From Epiperipatus broadwayi (taxonomy: Eukaryota > Onychophora > Udeonychophora > Euonychophora > Peripatidae): a stretch of DNA of 64,000 bases. Below are positions 1 through 9,000 of this stretch, piece by piece. A program made the position numbers and the translations under genes. Below the pieces are notes generated by a model. That model searched no databases and had not been told where the DNA came from. It saw nothing but the letters and a program-made list of their open reading frames with translations. Position 1 is the first letter of the stretch, and each line of letters opens with the position of its first letter. The stretch covers positions 5,947,845-6,011,844 of the forward strand of contig JAQFVV010000027.1 of assembly GCA_028023455.1 (NCBI GenBank), given 5' to 3'.

Positions 1-85
1 CGAGTGGCACAACTGTATGGAGAGTTTTTCCTGTTTTAATAACAATTATGAGCAAGCGTAAGAAATGATCATGTGATGTTTCAAT
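1..85 (+). mobile_element. Ribozyme-family element, right end only (copy 1)
   Basis: Matches the terminal part of the dispersed element described at 4919-5593: GAGTGGCAcaACTGTATGGAGAG, CCTGTTTTAATAACA, GCAAGCGTAAGAAATG, then ATCATGTGATGTTT. Its body, including any ribozyme, lies left of the window. Confidence 0.75.
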
Positions 86-1009
86 TTCTTTTGGCAGTCA
101 AAACTACCACTGATTTCGAAATTATCGCACTGTGTCCCAGTGGAAATATGACTGGTTCTCTCTTGAAGGTGCTTGCAGCGCCATCTCTGAATCAAAGCAT
201 GTGTTAAGTGGTGAGATAGTTTAGCTATTTACGAGTTATAGCAAGCTGAAGTTATATCAAATCAGAAGAAATAAAATCGCAGACAGAAATTTAGAATGGA
301 TATGGAAATGTAACCAGAAAAGATAAAGCAGAAGGAAAGAGATATGACAGAGAGAAATTCCAAAATATTTAAACCAAAATAATATATTAATTTTGGCGAT
401 ACCAACAACTTGGACCAGAACACTCTTGCATTAGAAACAAAAAAAGTCAAAACACAGTACGAAAGATGAAAAGAAAGTAGCTGAAATCTAAGATAAGTCT
501 AAATTGAAGCTTAATATCACTGGAAGAATGAAATCAAAATTTGTTTGTACTGCACAAACAAATATGGAGTAGAGGACCCCATTCAGTACATTCGCATGGT
601 TCAAATCTGACGTAGCCACCAAATTGTGACTTTCCGCTCCTGTAAAGTATGGCTGTCCATGAACAATTTTGCCCACACCCTATGGAACTTACATCTCCTT
701 CAGAAGCCCCTAGCCCAGAGAAGAATGAAGCCTTCGGGAAATAAAATCATTTATATTTATCTATTTTTTTTGTTTGTTTCTTATTAATAATTTTTTTAAA
801 ATTCTATTTATTCTTTGCTATTGTCGAATTAACCAATTAATTATGTAATCTTTTTGTATATATTTTATTAGTAATTTTCGTTAATTGTGTGTGATTCATT
901 GGAGTATTTAAATCGCAAATGTAAATTTTAATATTTCACAAATAACTTAACCCAGGGACATTTATGGGAAGTAGATTTACTCTTAAAGATATATATATAT
1001 GCGATTGGT
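86..1009. other. AT-rich DNA, no gene seen
   Basis: No coding pattern recognised on either strand. 488-760 is less AT-rich and ends in ccttcgggaaataaaatcattt, which resembles the tail of the tRNA-derived SINEs at 4.4 kb, so it may be a SINE remnant. Confidence 0.4.
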
Positions 1010-1445
1010 AGGCATTAGCTTATTCGCTTAATTTAGTCTTGTTTTATTAAACACCTATCCGCTACAGGCAAGATCAGAGTATAATTAATACATTTTTCTT
1101 TCTTTAAGAATATATCTTCATTAGAAAGGTAATCCAGCCTACTATCCCATATAATATAATGGCCATTGAGTGCGTGCATTTCATTCATAAATACCTTTTT
1201 TTTAACTGTTTAATTCGCCAAGTGCAGGATTCATTAAAGTATAATTTGCTGCGAATTCGTTTCCACTCATATAAATTTATTCTATCCGCCAAGTGCAGGA
1301 TCATTTTAGCATGAATAAAAATAAATAAGTAAAACAGTTCCCTACCTTTTATTATCCGCTACGTGCAGGATCTATTAAGGAACTTTTAATGATCAAATAA
1401 ATAAATAAGTAAAGCAGTTCCCTATTTTCTGTTAACAGTGAAGAA
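1010..1445 (+). repeat. Short tandem repeat, period about 71 bp
   Basis: The motif ATCCGCYAMGTGCAGGAT recurs near 1213, 1283 and 1354, with a diverged copy (atccgctacaggcaagat) near 1056. The last two units share a further block, aataagtaaaRcagttccct. Three or four units, AT-rich spacers, no coding potential. Confidence 0.7.
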
Positions 1446-2195
1446 GATAATCCACAGTGGTACAGAACACATTGTCATATTTCACTTTATAATTTGTGAT
1501 TCACACATGCCCATGGTCTAAAATTTTTGTGGTAAATAGCTAAAGTAAACGGTTATATAATATATATTTTGATTTAGAGAGGGCACTGTAGACAGCTTGG
1601 GAAAAAAACTTTCTATGTTGCCCAGTTATACCTATTTTCTTTTTTTAATTAAATTACAATCTAATGTTACCCTTCTGTTTGTGCATCTTCCATCTATTAA
1701 TAGAAGGCCTATTATGTTCTTTGTTTTCTACTGCTCAAATTCACAAATTTATTTTGCTGGTATACTGTGTTGTGTATCATCTCATCATGTTTTAAAGCAA
1801 ATTCTAAATGTCTTTCAAACTACATTCATTTCTATTTTCAAAACTGTATTTTCTCATAACTTATTCCCTTTATGATAACCATACATTTGGAAATCATTAT
1901 CTATGTTGTTTATAATCTCCACATGGAAATCAGACATCATCTTGACGAATTCCTGATTAAAAACATAAAATTATAAAATTTTCTTTTACATACAACTAAC
2001 ATCATTCAAATCATCATTAAGCACTTTTTTCCCAATTCAGTCATTTAATTAATTCCCATGGCAGCAAATTGAATAATGAAATATTACATAGTTCTAAGCC
2101 TGAAAGCATTCCCTATTTTCTGAATTTTTTAAGAGACTCACCATGCATGACAGTCTATGCACAAAAACTTCAGACTTCATTGAAATAGAAGCTAA
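1446..2195. other. AT-rich DNA with an unassigned minus-strand open stretch
   Basis: Reading the minus strand from about 1955 down gives an interrupted peptide (FVKMMSDFHVEIINNI and onward) after a plausible tttttaatcag acceptor, but it runs into stops and I cannot assign it to any family. It is probably mobile-element debris. Confidence 0.3.
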
Positions 2196-2200
2196 ATACA

Positions 2201-2409
2201 ATTTATCCAAACCGCTTCAAACACTTTTTAGCAAAACTCTTTATTTACATTTCGACTGACCTGCAGTCTTCTTCAGAGCAAGTTTACTTTGATCTTTTAA
2301 AAAAACGTTTTTTTAAAAGATCAAAATAAACTTCCTCTGAAGACTGCAGGTCAGTCGAAACGTAAATAAAGAGTTTTGCTAAAAAGTGTTTGAAGCAGTT
2401 TGGATAAAT
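2201..2409. repeat. Inverted pair of hammerhead-like repeats (family B)
   Basis: Two ~100 bp copies of one sequence face away from each other around a short centre at 2292-2322. Each arm carries CTGAAGA..GACTGCAGGTCAGTC..GAAA (minus 2250-2276, plus 2336-2362; the plus copy has lost three bases) followed by GTAAATAAAGAGTTTTGC. The CUGANGA - stem II - GAAA order is that of a hammerhead core, with a perfect GACTG/CAGTC stem. Related copies lie at 43405, 43772 and 49055. Confidence 0.7.
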
Positions 2410-3479
2410 TCTATTTATAGGATATTACGGCAAAAATAAAGAAAAGCATGATTTTGGTAATATTTATGAAGAAATAGAAGCTATTTAAACTACACATCAC
2501 ACAAATAAAATGATACAAATTTACACATATGGAGGAAGGAAAAATGTAAAATTTCACTTGTGGAATATAAAATGCTTAAAAGAAAATAGGATAAGTTATA
2601 ATAGGAGAACTATTAAAGTTAGAGAAATAAAAGAGACAATGACTTTTTTCTTTAGACTTTTAAGATAGGAATAAGAATGAAATTTAATTAAAAAGCTTTT
2701 ATTACAGAATAAAAGAAAAAATAAATTTGTCAAAGTTGGCAGAAAGACTTGGTAATAGTAATTTGGAAGATAGTAATGGATAGAAAGAAATGGTTAACAA
2801 AAAAGTTTTAGAGAAAGAAGAATTTGTCTAACAGAATTTCTAAACATATGGCCTTTTAAGTCTAGAAACGTCTTATTTCATGTAAGAAGAAGCTGGTATT
2901 ATATTTTATCAATTAAAATATTGCTCCACTTATCACAAATCATCCCTTTCTATAAAAATGTAAATCATTACTGTTAAAATTAACACTGCCACATGGCTAA
3001 TCAGCAATGCATACTAGTCGTAGAAAAAAATTTCCAAATGGAAAATGGTGACTATCTAAATTCCTTTCAGATGCTGAATAGCATATACTGAAACTTCATT
3101 ATTTAATAAATAACTTCCTATCCCAAATCTCAAAGGGCTTAGAATTAGGTAAAAAATTAAATCTTTGAGACTAATAGCTAAGGTTTGAAGTCAAACTGCT
3201 TAAGCATCAATTAATTTCCAGGCTATACATTACTGATTAAAAAAAATGGGTTGGTAAGTGATCAGAAATAATGGGGTTAATTAATGAACTCGAAACCACT
3301 ATGTGCTTTTGGCACCATGATGATTTTAAATTCCAATGCAATGTGATTAATATGAGTCATCATTCTTCATTGTAAAAAGAACTTACTTCCTGTTATAAGC
3401 AGAATAAATATCTTTTTTGCATAGCTTTTATTATTATCCTTCCTACTTTTTCTGGAAGAATATGATATTGTATAGCATA
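2410..3479. other. AT-rich DNA, no feature recognised
   Basis: No coding pattern, tRNA, long repeat or palindrome seen. 2410-2460 continues the family B repeat tail (tagGATATTACGGCAAAAATAAAG). Confidence 0.4.
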
Positions 3480-4026
3480 TAATTATGGATGAAATTAATC
3501 ATAGAAATAAACTTGGTTGGAGTGCTTTTGGTAGAAATAACTTGATACTAAAAGGAAATATGCCTATGTGTTTGAAAAGGACGGTTTTTAATAAATGTGT
3601 TTTGTCAGTTCTTACTTACAGATCTGAGACTTGGATGGTTAATAAAAGAGCAATACAGTGACTTCAGACCACTCAAAGAAGTATGAAGAGATGCATGTTG
3701 GGAGTAACAAGAAGAGATCGAAAATGCAATGGGTAAGAAAACAAACAGGTGCTACTGACCTTATTGAAAAAATTAAAAGACTGAAGTGGAGTTGGGCTGG
3801 ACATATGTTAGAAGAGATGATAATAGATGGACAATTGAAATTTTAAACTGGATTCTAAGAGATTGTAAAAGACCCAGAAAGAGACCACATGTGAGATGGA
3901 TGGATGAAATAAGAAAATGTGCAGGGGTGATGTGGAGAAGAGAAGCTAAAGATGGGAGAAGATGGATTGAACTTGGAGAGACCTTTATCCTGCAGTGGAT
4001 TAATAATAGTTGTTGATGATGATGAT
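3480..4026 (+). pseudogene. RTE-type non-LTR retrotransposon, 3' end relic
   Basis: Frameshifted reading gives the C-terminal region of an RTE (BovB-like) reverse transcriptase: MDEINHRNKLGWSAFGRN, CVLSVLTYRSETW, LQTTQRSMKRCMLGVT, LKWSWAGHM, then WILRDCKRPRKRPHVRWMDEI and a final FILQW. It ends in a short GAT tandem tail at 4013-4026, as RTE elements commonly do. At least one frame change separates WAGH from the following block, and the 5' domains are absent. The same 3' end recurs on the minus strand at 63571-63937. Confidence 0.85.
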
Positions 4027-4364
4027 AGCATATAATATACATAACCCATACTCAATCAAAAGACTAGCTCTGAATATTCAATATCCTGACGATTATGATA
4101 CTCCTTTCCAATTCAAAAGTTGATAATTAATTTTCAAAATAAGTTGTTTCTTTATCGGCCAGTGATGGGAAAAAAAAAATCTTCAGCAATTTTTAGTTTG
4201 GGTGGATATCAATTTGAGAATGCAAATCAGGTTTAAATATCCTGGTAGTTTTATAAGTAGAAATGTGGACTTAGGTGCTGAGTTGAAGCATAGATTTCAT
4301 CATAAGGGTATAAATATCACAAATTAGTTGAATATGGAGCTTAATGTATGGAAATACGACATAC

Positions 4365-4485
4365 ATGGTTTAGCATTCTGGTCGAGCATCAGACTCTGGG
4401 TCTCTGGTTGGATTCCATTTCTGGCACTTCCAGTGCTTGAACTTCTTATGAACTCCCAAGAAATAAAAATCATTTGATTTCTTTT
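4365..4485 (+). mobile_element. tRNA-derived SINE, family S1 copy 1
   Basis: An A-box-like TTTAGCATTCTGG and a B-box GGTTGGATTCC at tRNA spacing form a tRNA-like head. The tail is GAACTTCTTATGAACTCCCA followed by AGAAATAAAAATCATTTG. The same head and tail recur immediately downstream and at 13895. Confidence 0.7.
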
Positions 4486-4489
4486 TGCT

Positions 4490-4615
4490 GAATATGGTTT
4501 AGTGCAATAGTAAAAGATCAGATTCTGGAGGATAAGATTCTCGAATTAATTCCAGTTCTGGCATTTCCAGCACTCGGACTTCTTATGAATTCATTGACAA
4601 TAAAACCACTTGGAT
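4490..4615 (+). mobile_element. tRNA-derived SINE, family S1 copy 2 (diverged)
   Basis: Directly follows copy 1. The head (tatggtttagtgcaatagta..attccagttctggc) is eroded, but the tail GGACTTCTTATGAATTCATTGACAATAAAACCACTTGG clearly aligns. The two copies may be a tandem SINE dimer. Confidence 0.6.
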
Positions 4616-4904
4616 TATTTTTATTGTATGGAAATGAAAGTTGAATATCCTACCACATAACAAAAAGACACTAGAAAAATAACATTTCAGGATATTCTAT
4701 AAAATTTTAAAACTACAATGGGAAGATCATAAGACCAATTAAATGTTTTTCAACTTGCTGGATGTGATATTGTAGAATCTACTATTACAAAATCACATCT
4801 TCATTGGAGTGGGCATGTGAAAGAATGAATCACTTCCTTGCAAAAGTTTTTTATAGTGAACTTGAGTATAATTTTCATGGGAGAAACAGATCCTGTTTAT
4901 GTCA

Positions 4905-4918
4905 TAAAAGTTATCTTA
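4905..4918. repeat. Target-site duplication, left (TAAAAGTTATCTTA)
   Basis: Fourteen bases repeated exactly at 5594-5607. They bracket the ribozyme-family element, showing it moved in as a unit. Confidence 0.85.
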
Positions 4919-5021
4919 TTAAAACAGAAAAAACTCTATACGTATTGCCACTCAGGGCAAGACAGAGGAATCAATGGATGCCAGAAGGCTTGTGCACAAA
5001 ATCCCCATCTAGTGCCTACTC

Positions 5022-5079
5022 ATCCAATATCCCCAGACTAGTTTCTGGCTTGTGGCCTTCATCAGTGAGGAGCCTTGAA
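5022..5079 (-). ncRNA. Hammerhead-type ribozyme motif (family A)
   Basis: In the minus sense: stem I 5' strand ending TCCTCA; core CTGATGA; stem II GGC-CACAA-GCC; core GAA; palindromic stem III ACTAGT; C at the cleavage position; stem I 3' strand TGGGGA, then ATTGGA. TCCTCA pairs fully with TGGGGA, allowing one G-U. An A-A mismatch flanks stem II in every copy. Very short stem III is known for PLE hammerheads, which are thought to act as dimers. Activity here is inferred. Confidence 0.72.
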
Positions 5080-5377
5080 TATGAGAGCACTGCACCTAGA
5101 TCTTAGGATCTAATGCAACTCCAGCAGCCGCCTTTTATCTCTATTTAACTACAAAACTATGAGTCTTAAATTGAAAACACTGTAATATTTTCAATCCAAG
5201 TTCTTTAGCTTATATAGTCATATATGTCTGAACTCAAGTCAGTACCTATACATTTTGGTGACTTTGGTTCTTTAATAAGCCAATAAACATCACATGATTA
5301 CATTTCCTATGCTTGCTTATAACTGTTATCAAAACAGGCAAAACTCTCTATACGTATTGCGACTCGGTGCAAGACAG

Positions 5378-5436
5378 ATCCAAGGCTCCTCACTGACGAA
5401 GGCCACAAGCCAGAAACTAGTCTGAGGATATTGGAT
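5378..5436 (+). ncRNA. Hammerhead-type ribozyme motif (family A)
   Basis: Outer stem TCCAA/TTGGA and inner stem TCCTCA/TGAGGA enclose core CTGACGA (the variable N7 position is C here), stem II GGC/GCC, GAAACTAGT and the cleavage C. The G-to-A change in TGAGGA restores a T-A pair in place of the T-G pair of other copies, so pairing is kept. Confidence 0.75.
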
Positions 5437-5593
5437 GACTATATACTAGATGGAGATTTTATTCACAAGCCTTCTGGCATCCATTGATTACTCTGTCTTG
5501 CATTGAGTGGCAATATGTACAGAGAGTTTTGCCTGTTTTAATAACAGTTATAAGCAAGCACAGAAAATGGTGATCATGTGATGTTTATTGGCT

Positions 5594-5607
5594 TAAAAGT
5601 TATCTTA
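5594..5607. repeat. Target-site duplication, right (TAAAAGTTATCTTA)
   Basis: Exact copy of 4905-4918. Confidence 0.85.
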
Positions 5608-6006
5608 AAGACACTTTAAAGAAATGCAATTTTGATTGTTTTCAAGGGGATGATGTAATTGAGGATGGAATAAAATGTAGAATTATAATTACACATGAGT
5701 TCGAAGTCTTTTAGGAAGAAAAGTATGCTGCAGAAGAAGTTAGAAGATATTGCAAAATATCAAATACTCAGAATAACAGACTAACATATTGTTGCTTTAT
5801 CCAATGATGGCAAAATTGATTTTTTTCATTTTTTTTCTTTCTTATTTTGAAGATGGAATGGCGAGCGACTGCCAATGATGATATAAAAATATTAATCACT
5901 TTAATAAAATTAATTAAAAGTTAATCAAGTTTTAAAAAAATTGGAAATATATTAATCTATCTAACAAATAAAAAATGTTTCGTTGTGTATTATGATACTA
6001 ACTTAC

Positions 6007-6097
6007 CGGTAATACCTTTCTCTGGTGAATTTTCTTGTGTAACAAATAAACTGCATGAAATTTCAGAATGAATGTTAGCAAGTTGTTGTAAATCCTT
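6007..6097 (-). CDS. OXNAD1: OXNAD1 exon 5 (short, overlooked)
   Basis: Ninety-one bases between a tttttcag acceptor and a consensus GTAAGT donor. The peptide KDLQQLANIHSEISCSLFVT lines up with KNILDLVNEFPEKIACSLHVT of vertebrate OXNAD1, directly after the SAKN..LIFK of exon 4, and the incoming phase 0 matches. It leaves in phase 1, so at least one more exon must follow to the left. The exon lies 7.3 kb from exon 4 because the intervening intron is packed with repeats. Confidence 0.88.
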
Positions 6098-9000
6098 CTG
6101 AAAAAACAACACCATACATAAAAATCTTTCTTAAAATGGAAATATTAATACAAAATTCTTAATCTATTAACAACAATTTAATATGCATGATGATTTATAA
6201 TTTAATTCTTTCAAGTATGTGACTTTCTACTCGATGGAATGACAGGTAGTGTTATTACTGCAGATGAAAAATCTAGCGCATTTGAAAAAAAAAACACCGG
6301 TTAAACAAGGGTGTGAATTGGCTCCAAAATTGTCATCAATTTTTGGAACAGTGGTCTTGGGTACTGTTTACAGATGGCTTAAGAAGTGATATGGTTTGAT
6401 GATGAAATTTTTAATTTGTGTCTATTAAAAGTAAAATCAAGAACTTCATTTTCTTAAATTCTAGATTTATAGTATACAAATGTTTGGTTTATTTTTGTTA
6501 CTACAAAAAACGATCTACAGAACATACTTGATGTTTTGAATGCAATGTATAAAAAACACATGTTCTTTATTGGTTACTGATTGAAATTTACATACGATGT
6601 TCAACTGTGTAATGAAATAGTTTCTTTCTTCTTTATAATATAATTTTTGAGTACACTTTCAGTGAAATTTACAATAATTATAGCTGATGAACTTCACCGA
6701 AAGTACATTCATCTTTAGATTATAAAAAAGAAACCACTTGTTAAGCAGACGAACAAACTTATGCAAATTTGAATTACAAATACAGGCGGAAAAATCAGTA
6801 TTATCAGTTAGTGGTAGAAGAAAACAACGTCACCAACTTTTATTGTGCATGGTTATAAATTTAAGAATGTAAACCAATTTAAAGACCTTGTTAATTTTAT
6901 AAGAAAAAAGGTGGACGGAGATGTTGAGGTCCAACACAGGACTCCAACGAACTGCTGTTGCTTTTAACAAGTTAAAAGATAGAGTACTTCATCATAAGGA
7001 AATAACTGCTGCAACTAAGTTAGCTGTGCACAAAGCTGTTATTTTATTTCCTAATTTATTGTATGGATGTGAAACATGAACACCACATTGATAAACATAA
7101 AAACATTAGAAAAATTTCATTCAAGAATGCAAGATCATAAATTTGCTGAATGTAATATCATCGAGACCACTATTGTTATTTCACCTCATTTATTCTATGG
7201 AAATGAGACTTGGACATTATCAATGAACCTTCATTTGTGGAGGTGCCAAAAATTTTAAAACTACAATGGCAAAATCATAAAAAACAATGAATTCTTTAAC
7301 TTTCTGGAGTGTTACTACAGAGTCCACTATTGCAAAATCACACCTTTGTTGGGTTGGACGTGTAAAATAAATGAACTATAAAAAACTTCATTGAAGTTTT
7401 ATGGTAAATTTGAACATTTCATCGGAAAGTCAGATTCCAGTTACATTATAAAAAATAGTTCAAAAACGCTCTAAAATAGCACAATGCCAGCTCTTTTCAT
7501 TTGAAAAACGTGGTTAGAGAAAAGAATTCATTGGAGAATGACAATTAAACTCGGCATTGAAATGTTTCAGATAAAAAAGTTTTCCGTAGAAGAAATTAAA
7601 ATGGAATAACAAAATATCAAATAAACAGAATGGATTAACATATTCTATATGTGGATATATTTTGTGATTCACAGATTGGTTTGTTTAGTTGTCACAAAAC
7701 TTATCTCGCAGATTATTTCTTTTCTTGAAAATGAAATGGTCATACTTATTTGTGAGTGGCTTCTGCTTCCAAATAAGAACTTGTTGGGAATACAGTGGAA
7801 TTTTTTAAATTTGGTATTTTTTCTTATTAGGATCTTGAGTTTGATAATGAATGAAATATAAATGAGTATTAAAATAAACAGATATCATCGATGTCTTGGA
7901 AAGAACTAAGAAGTTGAAAGGTAAATGGAATCGATATGTCATTAAGAAAGATGCCAACTGAAAGCATAAAATTATTATAAAAGACCTAAAAAGAAATCAT
8001 ATTTGAGATGGATGGATGAGATAAAGAAGCTTGTTGAAGCGATTTTGAAAAAGTTGAAATAAACTTAAGAGCAAATTTCAGCCATGATGTATTGATAATA
8101 CATGGAATAGTCTGTATCTGGTTTTCCAAACCTTCCTTCATCTAATAAATACAGTAAAAAGTTTGAAAATACAAATGACTATCTTTAATTTTAATGCTCA
8201 TCCATAATAGCAAATGTTACTTGAAAGAGTTTAAGATCCAAATCTCATTTACCAACATTTTTCATAACACGAATACCAATATCACATGATTTCTCATAAT
8301 ATGCCATTTCCAAAAGCAGCTACCTTCCCCTATTGCAAACTTGAGCAATCGATGGATATTATATTGTATAACACTATAAATTAATACTTTTCGTCTTGAA
8401 TTAATAAGATTAAATTAAGCAATGTTTAACAACTCTCAGGTGGCATTTGCAAAAATTGGCACAACTTGGAATAAAAATTAGACGATATATATATATTTAT
8501 ACTTTAATTAGAACACATTATATACATTTCCCATTAATTTTTTGTTTGGTCAACATTAAATTTCAGAAAGATTTGTTCTTCCATTTATCGTAAAATTTAA
8601 ATAGGATAGCAAAACAAAACAGTTGAGCTTTTTTTCTATAAATTACAAAGAATCTCTACTTTGTTTTCAATTAAGTGAAAGAATTTCCCAAATAGGATAT
8701 TTAATAATAGTTATAATCATAATATGGTTTTGGAAACACAATTTAAAAAAACAAACAAATAAAACAATTTACTAAGACCTTTTATATGTAATATATAGGG
8801 TATATGAGCACAGACTTTCACACGACCCATCACTCCCCAGTCTATCTAATAACACTGATACACTTAAACACATATATGTTGAAAAGATAAATAATCACCA
8901 ATAACGTATAATAAATGAGAAGCAAAGTTTAGTGCTCTGTATTGTGAAATTATAATTTAATATCCTTAATCTTTATCTAAGATTGACTTTTTATATTAGT

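Larger units (their letters stand above)
4919..5593 (-). mobile_element. Hammerhead-ribozyme element, family A copy 2, with partial tandem unit and inverted end
   Basis: Insertion of 675 bp with a 14 bp target duplication. From the left, a minus-sense copy runs from TTAAAACAG (terminus) through the ribozyme at 5022-5079 to GCCAATAAACATCACATG, and then into a second minus-sense unit start: actctctatacgtattgc at 5343 repeats actctatacgtattgcc at 4934, a period of about 410 bp. Near 5378 the orientation flips, and a plus-sense copy runs from the ribozyme (5378-5436) to GTGATGTTTATTGGC. No protein is encoded. Structure and ribozyme suggest a non-autonomous, PLE-mobilised retroelement. Confidence 0.8.
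4640..5790 (+). pseudogene. Non-LTR retrotransposon 3' relic, split by an insertion at 4919-5593
   Basis: 4640-4918 and 5608-5790 match the end of the LINE at 7260-7640 (shared blocks aactacaatggNaaatcataa and attacaaaatcacatcttcattgg). The two halves are parts of one LINE copy interrupted by the ribozyme-family element, whose 14 bp target duplication flanks the break. No intact reading frame. Confidence 0.7.

Noticed and set aside
1597-1875. 92-codon plus-strand ORF
   Set aside because: Hydrophobic low-information reading with no start context or similarity; the minus strand looks at least as coding-like.
4804-5106. 100-codon plus-strand ORF
   Set aside because: It spans a LINE relic and the inserted ribozyme element, crossing the insertion boundary at 4918, so it cannot be an ancestral gene.
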